Positions 1 through 6,194 of a DNA stretch of 11,595 nt are shown in pieces. This stretch comes from an uncultured Bacteroidales bacterium (GTDB lineage Bacteria > Bacteroidota > Bacteroidia > Bacteroidales > Paludibacteraceae). Below the pieces are notes generated by a model, which saw only the letters and a list, made by a program, of their open reading frames with translations, did no database searches and had not been told where the DNA came from. Each line of letters begins with the position of its first letter. Position 1 is the first letter of the stretch. A program made the position numbers and the translations under genes. The stretch lies in NCBI GenBank assembly GCA_937892015.1, contig CALAUY010000142.1, positions 1-11,595 of the forward strand, given 5' to 3'.

Positions 1-3
1 ATC

Positions 4-43
4 GCAAAACCGCACTTGTTCGCTAAAGCGAAGCGGTTTTTGC
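4..43. terminator. Terminator-like hairpin at left edge
   Basis: GCAAAACCGC (4-13) pairs with GCGGTTTTTGC (33-43) with one bulged T. Inside it a second stem, TTCGC (19-23) with GCGAA (28-32), closes a TAAA loop. The T run at 37-41 suits a rightward terminator for a gene ending outside the window. Read leftward the structure also ends in TTTTGC, so it could end the leftward operon whose last stop codon is at 211. The direction cannot be decided from this window. Confidence 0.5.
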
Positions 44-47
44 TTCA

Positions 48-170
48 CCCCTACCTTAGGGGAGGAGTCAGATTAGAAACGACTGATGGGACTAATAGGG
101 GGGAATGGGATAATAGGAAGATGGTTTCATACCCCTACACAGCAAGGGGGGCTTTCCCTACCATAGGGGG
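48..170. repeat. Degenerate CCCCTA/TAGGGG palindromes in non-coding DNA
   Basis: CCCCTACCTTAGGGG (48-62) is a 6-bp palindrome around a 3-nt loop. A near copy, CCCTACCATAGGG, lies at 156-168. Further half-sites are TAGGGGGG (96-103) and CCCCTAC (132-138). No gene is supported here. The pattern resembles the G/C-run palindromic intergenic repeats often seen in Bacteroidales genomes, but I cannot assign it to a named family. Confidence 0.4.
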
Positions 171-210
171 AGAGGCGGATTTGTAGCGAGGCTGGGCAAT
201 CTTTAATTCT

Positions 211-1149
211 TTATGAGGTAGATTTTGACATAGAGTGCCAGGATTTGCGGGCTTGGAGGACAGCTTGTGCGTTGGCTTTTTGGCCTTTAAGGAGGAACAT
301 GAGTGCGGCTGCGTAGTCGAGGAAGAAACGAATAGTCATTACCCACCAGAGGCGTTTCTTGGGCAGGTTCTTGCTGAGCATGAGCAGGTTGTTGCGGAAG
401 TTGAGGTACGTTTTTCGAGGATTGTTATAGGGTAAAGCTCCTCCGCCGACGTGATATACGACACCGGCAGGGACACAGACTATCTTGCCTCCGCGTCGGC
501 GCAATCGCCAGCAAAGGTCGATTTCTTCCATGTGTGCGAAGAACGAGGCATCGAGTCCGCCTGCCCGTTTGTAGGCATCGGTTCTGACAAACATAGCGCA
601 CCCGCTTGCCCAGTCGATTTCCACGATGGAATCGTATTGTCCGTGGTCGTCCTCCACTTTCCCGAATCGTCGTCCGCGGCAGTATGGATAACCAAGAATA
701 TCCAAGAATCCTCCGGCTGCACCGGCATGCTCAAACGGGTAGATTTGGTTCTCATCCGGCGCGGCAGGTTCGCCAGTCACGGGAAGCGTGTATTTGCGCA
801 CTTTGGGCTGTGCAGCCACCACGTCAGGATGGATGTCCATGTACGCTAAAACGGGTGTTAACCAGTTCTTTGTGACCCAGATGTCGGAGTTGAGCAATAC
901 GGTGTATTGCGCATCCACTTGTTCGAGCGCACGGTTGTACCCCTCTGCGAATCCGTAGTTTTTGTCGAGGACGATGGTTCGCACCGAGGGGAAGCGCTTG
1001 AGCACTTCCAGCGAGTTGTCGGTGCTGCCGTTGTCGGCCACTACCACTTCCGTCTCGGGAGAGGAGGAGTACTCCACTACGGACGGCAAGAACTGACGGA
1101 GCATCTGCTCGCCGTTCCAATTGAGAATCACTACACTACACTTCATCAT
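211..1149 (-). CDS. Family 2 glycosyltransferase (rhamnosyltransferase-like)
   Basis: 312-residue GT-A fold glycosyltransferase that would transfer a sugar from a nucleotide-sugar donor to an envelope glycan or lipid on the cytoplasmic face of the inner membrane. Visible GT2 features in order are the first strand VVILNWNG (6-13), the nucleotide-binding ADNGSTD (38-44), the DxD-equivalent NSD (87-89), WASG (180-183), and the HMEEIDLCWR block (206-215) that normally supplies the catalytic base, followed by H233. The C-terminal 60 residues are basic and hydrophobic (about 265-289), suggesting membrane association. The start is the first of two adjacent ATGs; the second is equally possible. It is last in a leftward operon, 45 nt after the acyltransferase stop. 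WbbL-like rhamnosyltransferases share this architecture, but donor and acceptor cannot be read from sequence. The pairing with an LpxL-type enzyme suggests a lipid A/LPS-related role, which is inference. Confidence 0.9.
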   Translation of the reverse strand: MMKCSVVILNWNGEQMLRQFLPSVVEYSSSPETEVVVADNGSTDNSLEVLKRFPSVRTIVLDKNYGFAEGYNRALEQVDAQYTVLLNSDIWVTKNWLTPVLAYMDIHPDVVAAQPKVRKYTLPVTGEPAAPDENQIYPFEHAGAAGGFLDILGYPYCRGRRFGKVEDDHGQYDSIVEIDWASGCAMFVRTDAYKRAGGLDASFFAHMEEIDLCWRLRRRGGKIVCVPAGVVYHVGGGALPYNNPRKTYLNFRNNLLMLSKNLPKKRLWWVMTIRFFLDYAAALMFLLKGQKANAQAVLQARKSWHSMSKSTS

Positions 1150-1194
1150 TTGCTTTTGTTTCGGTGTTTATATTGAGCGTGTTTTTGCTGCGTA

Positions 1195-2076
1195 TTACTC
1201 GTTGCGGTTGGTTAGTACATCCTCTCTTCTCCATTTGAATCGGTTGTGCGACCACAACCAAAGTTTGGGATTGAGCAGGATGTTTTCTTCGAGCATAGAG
1301 GCAAAACTGTTCGTTATTTCGCCATCCTTGGTATCGGGAGAGTTGATGGCAATCGGCTTGAAATACACGTTGTAATGTCCTTTAGATGGCATGCGTATGT
1401 CAGCGTAAAAGACGGGGTAGTTGAATTTCCTTGCGAGTGTTTCCGTGCCGGTGATAAACGGCGTTTCTTGGTGCAAGAAACTGACCCAATGTCCGAGGTC
1501 GTGCTTAGAGGGTTTTTGATCGGAGAGCATGCAATAGAGATGTGCGCCTTCTTTGTGCCTGTTCTGCACCATATGCCTGAGAATCAAGTTCTTATCCACC
1601 AAGTCGCATCCGCGTTTCTCCCGCAGTTCATGCATCAGTTTATCGGTTGAAGCGTTCTTGAGTTTGCGGTAGATGACGTGCGAATGGATGTTGTCGGGCA
1701 TTCGATGACATATGTCGGCCAACCACTCCCAGCAGCCGAGATGTCCGAGCATGATGAATCCTCCGCCATGCGCATTGACCTCATTTATCAGCTCATCGAT
1801 GCCGTAGAAATGCACCCGTTCGCATATCTCCTGCTCGCTGATACGGTAGCTGTAGATGACCTCTGCGAGCAGGTCTGCGAAATAATGGTAGAACTCTTTC
1901 TCGCGTGCGCGTATTTGAGAAGGAGAGTCGTCGGGGAAACTCCGAGAGAGGTTGCCCCGAACCACTTTTCTGCGGTATCGCACGATGTAGAAGAGCAGGG
2001 GGTAGATGACACACTGCATGATGCCGTATAGCAACCTAAGCGGCAGGAGGGAAAAAAACCTAACGAGTGTGCGCAT
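1195..2076 (-). CDS. LpxL/HtrB-family lysophospholipid (lipid A) acyltransferase
   Basis: 293-residue acyltransferase of the LpxL/HtrB/MsbB family, which transfers a fatty acyl chain from acyl carrier protein to a lipid A precursor or related lysolipid at the inner membrane. An N-terminal hydrophobic stretch (about 8-33) is a membrane anchor. The catalytic HX4E motif is GHLGCWEW, with H112 and E117. Downstream family blocks are YRKLKN (about 136-141) and LSDQKPSK, and the C-terminus carries the family's WLWSHNRFKWR motif, commonly W-x-H-(N/R)-R-(F/W)-K. Length fits the roughly 290-310 residue family. Its ATG overlaps the previous gene's stop as TAATG, implying translational coupling to the small acidic protein, and a glycosyltransferase follows. 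Bacteroidales often carry few secondary acyltransferases, so this may be the main one for penta-acylated lipid A, but that is inference. Confidence 0.9.
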   Translation of the reverse strand: MRTLVRFFSLLPLRLLYGIMQCVIYPLLFYIVRYRRKVVRGNLSRSFPDDSPSQIRAREKEFYHYFADLLAEVIYSYRISEQEICERVHFYGIDELINEVNAHGGGFIMLGHLGCWEWLADICHRMPDNIHSHVIYRKLKNASTDKLMHELREKRGCDLVDKNLILRHMVQNRHKEGAHLYCMLSDQKPSKHDLGHWVSFLHQETPFITGTETLARKFNYPVFYADIRMPSKGHYNVYFKPIAINSPDTKDGEITNSFASMLEENILLNPKLWLWSHNRFKWRREDVLTNRNE

Positions 2077-2423
2077 TACTCTTCCTCGTCGTCGTCAGCG
2101 TAGATGCCGATGGTTTTGCCGTACTCGAACTCGCCGTCGAGGATGAGCTGTAATTGCTCGTAGGTCAGTTTGACACCATCCTCTTTGGCTGCTTTCATGA
2201 TGTAGTTGAGCTCTGCATCTTCGTCCACATAACTGTCTTTAGCGACGTTTTCGTCCATCAGGCCTTCCGACTCGTAGTAATCGAAGATTACATCCAGTAC
2301 ATATTGGACGTCATCTTCAGTGATTCCTTCGCGGTCTTGTTCGGGAATCAGATTGAGAATGTACTCGATGCATTTGCTGTCATCAAACTCCGGACCGAGG
2401 TCCAAATCTAACTCATTTGCCAT
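2076..2423 (-). CDS. Small strongly acidic protein of unknown function
   Basis: 115 residues, of which about 36 are Asp/Glu against about 7 Lys/Arg, ending in the run DDDEEE. I recognise no catalytic motif, signal peptide or membrane segment, so it should be cytoplasmic. Alternating helical stretches with repeated phrases such as ITEDDVQYVLDVIFDYY (about 34-50) and LTYEQLQLILDGEFEYG (about 85-101) suggest two related helix-turn-helix-like modules resembling EF-hand or bromo-type helical pairs in outline only. I recall similar acidic proteins in other Bacteroidales close to cdsA, but cannot confirm this here. It is the first gene of the leftward operon; its TAA shares its last base with the acyltransferase ATG. 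A chaperone, ACP-like or regulatory partner of the acyltransferase is conceivable, not shown. Confidence 0.8.
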   Translation of the reverse strand: MANELDLDLGPEFDDSKCIEYILNLIPEQDREGITEDDVQYVLDVIFDYYESEGLMDENVAKDSYVDEDAELNYIMKAAKEDGVKLTYEQLQLILDGEFEYGKTIGIYADDDEEE

Positions 2424-2471
2424 GTTTTTTTCGTTTTTTTCGTGTTAATTTTGCATTTTTTTGTGAAAAAG

Positions 2472-2503
2472 TTTGCAAAGATAAGAAAAATTTTGTAAAT
2501 TTG
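2472..2503 (+). promoter_or_regulatory. Bacteroidota-type promoter for cdsA
   Basis: The -33 element TTTG (2472-2475), a 20-bp spacer and the -7 element TAAATTTG (2496-2503) match the Bacteroidota sigma-ABfr consensus TTTG/TAnnTTTG. Transcription would start near 2508-2512, giving a leader of about 35 nt before the cdsA ATG at 2545. Confidence 0.7.
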
Positions 2504-2507
2504 CAAA
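2476..2507 (-). promoter_or_regulatory. Bacteroidota-type promoter for the leftward acidic protein/acyltransferase/GT2 operon
   Basis: On the minus strand TTTG (2507-2504) is followed by 20 bp and then TATCTTTG (2483-2476), again TTTG-N20-TAnnTTTG. The start would be near 2468-2471, about 45 nt before the ATG at 2423. It overlaps the cdsA promoter almost completely, so the two are likely to compete for RNA polymerase. Confidence 0.7.
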
Positions 2508-2544
2508 CTTTTTCGGTAAAAAAGTATAAAAAAAGTACAAATAT

Positions 2545-3345
2545 ATGTCAAATTTTGTTCAACGTACGCTCAGTGGCTCTGTTTATGTGGCAATAATTGT
2601 CGCTGCGGTGTTGTATCATCCTGCGAGTTTTGCCGCATTGTTTTGCCTTGTATCCGTGTTTGCCGTTCGCGAGTTCTGCAAGTTGCTCGGATCGGACGTG
2701 TGGCTCACTGTTGTTTCGTCGGTTTGTGCGGGTTTGCTGTTTTTTATGCACAGCTACCTCAACACGATTCCTTCTGTCATTAACCCGCTGTATCTTTTGC
2801 TCGTGATGTTGGTGCTGGTTGCCGAACTGTTTCGCAAGCAGAAGAATCCCATCGTCAATTGGGGTTATTTCCTTGTTTCTCAAGCGATGATAGCTTATCC
2901 GTTGGCGCTGATGAACAGCATATACTACCACGAGGATTGGATGCTTGGCAAGTATGTTGTTCTCGCTCTTTTTGTTTGCGTATGGTCGAACGATACGGGT
3001 GCTTATCTCACGGGTTCGCTGATAGGCAAACACAAGATGATTCCTCGCGTGAGCCCCGGCAAGACTTGGGAAGGACTGGTTGGTGGTTTCGTCTTCTCGC
3101 TTGTCGCGGGCTATATTTTCTCGCTTTGCATCCCTGCTCTTCCGCTGTGGGAGTGGTTGCTTATCGCGTTCGTTGTCTCTGTTGCGGGCACGTTAGGTGA
3201 CCTGATGGAGAGTTTGTTCAAGCGTACCATCGGCATCAAGGACAGCGGCAATGTGGTACCCGGTCGCGGCGGTTGGCTCGATTGTTTTGACTCGACGTTG
3301 TTGGCCTCACCGGCCGTTTATCTGTTGCTCTCCGTTTTGGGTTGA
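2545..3345 (+). CDS. cdsA: Phosphatidate cytidylyltransferase (CDP-diacylglycerol synthase)
   Basis: 266-residue polytopic inner-membrane enzyme that converts phosphatidic acid and CTP to CDP-diacylglycerol, precursor of all major phospholipids. Length matches the family (about 260-285). Hydrophobic segments cover about 12-40, 52-70, 80-95, 106-125, 137-158, 178-195 and 203-218. Family blocks are SPGKTWEGLVGG (170-181), the acidic GD at 218-219, and the C-terminal CdsA signature from S223: ESLFKR, KD (232-233), PGRGGWLDCFDS (239-250). The signature normally reads PGHGGxxDRxD; here His is Arg241 and the DRxD Arg is Cys247, while the metal-binding acids (D219, D233, D246, D249) remain. It is transcribed alone from the palindromic promoter region, and its last 28 bp overlap the flippase gene on the other strand. 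Identification is secure despite the two substitutions. Confidence 0.95.
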   Translation: MSNFVQRTLSGSVYVAIIVAAVLYHPASFAALFCLVSVFAVREFCKLLGSDVWLTVVSSVCAGLLFFMHSYLNTIPSVINPLYLLLVMLVLVAELFRKQKNPIVNWGYFLVSQAMIAYPLALMNSIYYHEDWMLGKYVVLALFVCVWSNDTGAYLTGSLIGKHKMIPRVSPGKTWEGLVGGFVFSLVAGYIFSLCIPALPLWEWLLIAFVVSVAGTLGDLMESLFKRTIGIKDSGNVVPGRGGWLDCFDSTLLASPAVYLLLSVLG

Positions 3346-4706
3346 GCAGTATCGGCACTGCGTAACTCCTTGATAATCACGTACGGCCAACGCCAGTTCT
3401 GGTAAGCGAGTTGTGCCAATCCAGGTGCTAAAATCATGCCCCATAATCCCATGTTGAACGTGTCGAGGAAGAGCAAGAGGAGGCCTATTGTCGCAGCACC
3501 GCTGATGAGTGACGGCCACATGAACGGTATCTTGTTGTCTGCCATGATGAAGTTGGCGGCAAGTACGTGGTTTTGCTCTAATAGGCTGATAACCAGAACA
3601 GCGCATAGCATTGCCGTCGGTAGGAAATGCGTGTCGCTTCGGATGATGTTGAGAGCCCAATCGCCGAGGCCAACGAAAGCGAGTCCGCCCACAAGGTAGA
3701 TGACCAACAATGCAGTCACCGAAAGGCGGTAGTAACGCTTGAGCGAGAGGATGTCGCGTTCGGCTCGGCATTGCGCCAGTCGCGGGATATAACTCTGGTA
3801 CATGACTCCCCCGCATCGGGCCATGATGTCAATGACTTGCATCGTGATGCCATAGGCCGCAATCTCTGTTAGCGACAGGAAAGCGGTGCCGATAAACAAT
3901 GCCGATTTGGTGACGACAAAGCCGCCGAGGTTGGTAAGTCCCACTCGCAGGGAGTTGGGTGTGATGACTCGTAGAATCTGTTTATAGTCTTGTTCTTCAG
4001 CGTTTTGCAATGCTTCGCGCATGTCTTGTGTGTAGAACACCTTTCGCGAAAGGGTGCGTTTGATGATGTAACTCAAGAACTGTGCGCTGACGATGGCGGT
4101 GAGTCCGAATCCGGCGTAAATGAGGATGACGGCAACGATGAGGTAGGTTGCTTGTCCTGCGATGGTAATCTGCTGATTACGCTTGATGTATCCCTTGCCG
4201 GTAAGCAGCGAGTCGTAGTACAGTGTGTAGATATTGTAGCAGTTGACGGCAACAAGGATGACCCATGCAACCATGGCATCGTGTTTGTCGCCCGTGTATT
4301 TCTGTAGAATGAACCAAAAATAAGCTGTTCCGGCAGTGAGAAGGAGCAGTAGTGTGCCGAGAGCGACCCATCGGTAAAACGTTTTCATGGCGTGGATAGT
4401 GCCTTTGAGCAGGCTGTAGTCCACTTCATGGCTCTCATCGGCTTGGCAGACACCAATCGTCTGAAGACTTTTGACGCCGGAGAAGATGTAACTTAGATTC
4501 CTTGCAAAACTTGGCCGGAAACCAAAATCGAGCAGAAAAACGAGGACTGTAATCGTTTGGAAGATGTTCCAAATGCCCACTGTTTCTGCGGACATTTTGT
4601 GGAGGATGAAGGGCAGAAGAATGAGTCCAGCTCCCACGCTGAAGAACGTGGCGAGATAACCCCACGCAACATCTTTTTTGCCAATATTTTCGAGTCCTGC
4701 GGACAT
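3318..4706 (-). CDS. Wzx-type polysaccharide flippase (MOP superfamily)
   Basis: 462-residue membrane protein of the polysaccharide-transport branch of the MOP/MATE exporter superfamily, which moves undecaprenyl-diphosphate-linked repeat units across the inner membrane. The chain is largely hydrophobic, with about 12 potential helices: the first pair near 14-34 and 45-63, then about 112-134, 146-164, 183-203, later paired segments, and the last near 420-440. The N-terminus MSAGLENIGKKDVAW followed by LLPFILHKMSAETVGIW is typical of Bacteroidales flippases and supports the ATG at 4706. Length is normal. It is third in the leftward operon after two UDP-sugar dehydrogenases. Its leader is a 22-copy heptamer array ending 17 nt upstream of the ATG, so no ordinary ribosome binding site is visible. 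Its 3' end overlaps cdsA by 28 bp. The substrate is unknown; an acidic repeat unit is inferred from the neighbours. Confidence 0.88.
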   Translation of the reverse strand: MSAGLENIGKKDVAWGYLATFFSVGAGLILLPFILHKMSAETVGIWNIFQTITVLVFLLDFGFRPSFARNLSYIFSGVKSLQTIGVCQADESHEVDYSLLKGTIHAMKTFYRWVALGTLLLLLTAGTAYFWFILQKYTGDKHDAMVAWVILVAVNCYNIYTLYYDSLLTGKGYIKRNQQITIAGQATYLIVAVILIYAGFGLTAIVSAQFLSYIIKRTLSRKVFYTQDMREALQNAEEQDYKQILRVITPNSLRVGLTNLGGFVVTKSALFIGTAFLSLTEIAAYGITMQVIDIMARCGGVMYQSYIPRLAQCRAERDILSLKRYYRLSVTALLVIYLVGGLAFVGLGDWALNIIRSDTHFLPTAMLCAVLVISLLEQNHVLAANFIMADNKIPFMWPSLISGAATIGLLLLFLDTFNMGLWGMILAPGLAQLAYQNWRWPYVIIKELRSADTAQPKTESNR

Positions 4707-4723
4707 GCAAGTTTACGTTTTAA

Positions 4724-4877
4724 GTTTCAAGTTTCAAGTTTCATGTTTCATGTTTCAAGTTTCAAGTTTCATGTTTCAAGTTTCAAGTTTCAAGTTTCAT
4801 GTTTCAAGTTTCACGTTTCACGTTTCATGTTTCATGTTTCATGTTTCATGTTTCAGGTTTCAGGTTTCATGTTTCAG
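4724..4877. repeat. 22-copy tandem heptamer array (GTTTCAN)n
   Basis: Twenty-two uninterrupted 7-bp units GTTTCAN run from 4724 to 4877 (plus strand). The six-base core is identical in all units, while the seventh base is A in 8, T in 9, C in 2 and G in 3. Degenerate flanking units are GTTTACG (4711-4717) and GTTAGAG (4878-4884), the latter over the dehydrogenase stop codon. The array fills nearly all of the 172 bp between the WbpO-like gene and the flippase gene. On the transcribed strand the units read NTGAAAC; TGA recurs in every frame each 21 nt and several units contain ATG. A/T variants lie nearest the flippase and C/G variants nearest the dehydrogenase, with equal neighbours clustered, as expected from local unit duplication. 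Confidence 0.97.
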
Positions 4878-4878
4878 G

Positions 4879-6174
4879 TTAGAGCCTGGCGTCGGTGAGG
4901 TGACGTGGCACGATGCCCTTGACATCGAAGATGACGCACCCTTGCTTTTTGTAGCGGAGGAAATCGAACGATTTGAACTCGTCGTGCGCCACGCAAGCGA
5001 TGACAGCCTTGTATTCGGTTGCGGGATTGATGTTGTCAATCAATGCCTTACCGAGTTCGTGCCGCACCTCTTCTTTGTTTGCCCACGGGTCGTAGATATC
5101 GACTTGGCAGCCGAACGCCTCCAGTTCGTTGGCAATGTCCACGACCTTGGTATTGCGGATGTCCGGGCAGTTCTCTTTGAAAGTAACGCCGAGGATGAGT
5201 ATCGGTGTGTGAAGAATGGCGAACCCTTTGCGAATCAGCATCTTGAGCGTCTTGTCGGCGATGAATTTAGCCATAGAGTTGTTGACGGCTCTTCCGGAGA
5301 GGATTACTTGCGGGTCGTAGCCCAACATCTTGGCTTTGTGGGCGAGATAGTATGGGTCAACGCCGATGCAATGCCCGCCGACGAGTCCAGGGCGATAAGG
5401 CAGAAAATTCCATTTGGTAGCTGCTGCATCGAGTACATCTTGCGTGTCGATACCTACTCGGTCGCAGATGAGCGCCAGTTCGTTCATGAAACTGATGTTG
5501 ACGTCCCGTTGACTGTTCTCGACGGCTTTAGCAGCCTCTGCCACTTTGATGGATGGCGCGAGATAGGTGCCGTTTTCGAGGATGGTATTGTACAGATTGT
5601 CAATCTTTTGCGCAGTGTCGGGTGTGGAGCCGGACGTGATTTTGCGAATCTTTGTGAGGGTATTGATTTTGTCTCCCGGGTTGATTCGTTCGGGGGAGTA
5701 TCCGCAGAAGAAATCTTCGTTGAACCGCAGATGTGAGGCACGTTCGAGCACAGGCACACAATCTTCTTCGGTGCAGCCCGGGTAGGTGGTGGATTCGTAG
5801 ATGACGATATCGCCTTTTTTGAGCACTTTTCCGATGGTTTCCGACGCGTTCAAGAGCGGTTGTAAGTCGGGTGTATTGAACTTGTCGATGGGTGTTGGAA
5901 CGGTTACGATGAAGATGTTTGCCGGCTGCAAGTCGTCGGGACTGGAAGTGAGCGTCAGTCCTTGCGTCGGGTTGGATTCGTGCAGCCGTTGTACCTCGTT
6001 GAGTGCAGCGAGGTCGGCTTCCAGCGTATGATCTTCGCCCCGCTTGAGTTCGCTGATGCGGTCAGCACAGAGGTCGTATCCGATGACGCGGTAGTGCTTG
6101 CCAAACTCAACGGCGAGTGGCAATCCGACGTACCCTAATCCGATGACGGCGATGATAGAATGTTGCTGTTCCAT
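4879..6174 (-). CDS. UDP-N-acetylhexosamine 6-dehydrogenase (WbpO/TviB type)
   Basis: 431-residue nucleotide-sugar dehydrogenase that oxidises C6 of a UDP-N-acetylhexosamine (GlcNAc or GalNAc) in two NAD+-dependent steps to the uronic acid. The Rossmann motif is GLGYVG (12-17). The central domain has K216 and N220 (EAAKAVEN). The catalytic cysteine is C269 in RPGLVGGHCIGVDPYYL, the wording typical of the WbpO/TviB/CapL group rather than of UDP-glucose dehydrogenases. The C-terminal UDP-binding domain includes TFKENCPDIRNTK. It follows ugd by 20 bp in the same operon, so co-transcription is likely, and precedes the flippase across the heptamer array. UDP-ManNAc dehydrogenase (WecC/WbpA) is a related alternative, but the active-site wording fits WbpO/TviB better. 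GlcNAc versus GalNAc cannot be separated by eye. Confidence 0.88.
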   Translation of the reverse strand: MEQQHSIIAVIGLGYVGLPLAVEFGKHYRVIGYDLCADRISELKRGEDHTLEADLAALNEVQRLHESNPTQGLTLTSSPDDLQPANIFIVTVPTPIDKFNTPDLQPLLNASETIGKVLKKGDIVIYESTTYPGCTEEDCVPVLERASHLRFNEDFFCGYSPERINPGDKINTLTKIRKITSGSTPDTAQKIDNLYNTILENGTYLAPSIKVAEAAKAVENSQRDVNISFMNELALICDRVGIDTQDVLDAAATKWNFLPYRPGLVGGHCIGVDPYYLAHKAKMLGYDPQVILSGRAVNNSMAKFIADKTLKMLIRKGFAILHTPILILGVTFKENCPDIRNTKVVDIANELEAFGCQVDIYDPWANKEEVRHELGKALIDNINPATEYKAVIACVAHDEFKSFDFLRYKKQGCVIFDVKGIVPRHLTDARL

Positions 6175-6194
6175 AGATGAATATCTATTATAAA

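Larger units (their letters stand above)
2465..2514. repeat. Perfect 15-bp inverted repeat spanning a divergent promoter
   Basis: GAAAAAGTTTGCAAA (2465-2479) is the exact reverse complement of TTTGCAAACTTTTTC (2500-2514), with a 20-bp A/T-rich spacer. Each arm contains the self-complementary octamer TTTGCAAA (2472-2479 and 2500-2507), so each can offer TTTG to both strands. The repeat lies between two divergent genes and coincides with the core elements of both promoters. Confidence 0.9.

Noticed and set aside
1..186. Stop-free plus-strand frame from base 1 to a TAG at 184-186
   Set aside because: About 60 codons open by chance is unremarkable, the translation shows no recognisable domain, and the stretch contains a terminator-like hairpin and palindromic repeats, which fit non-coding DNA.
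4708..4737. Promoter TTG-N19-TAAACTTG on the minus strand just before the flippase
   Set aside because: The -7 element has a mismatch and transcription would start inside the coding sequence. TTG recurs by default in the heptamers.
4711..4884. CRISPR array
   Set aside because: The units are 7 bp and directly adjacent with no spacers, and no cas genes are present.
4678..5736. 352-codon plus-strand frame running through the heptamer array and antisense to the WbpO-like dehydrogenase
   Set aside because: GTTTCAN has no stop codon in any plus frame, so the array opens frames automatically. The rest is antisense to a well-supported enzyme, and no promoter precedes it.
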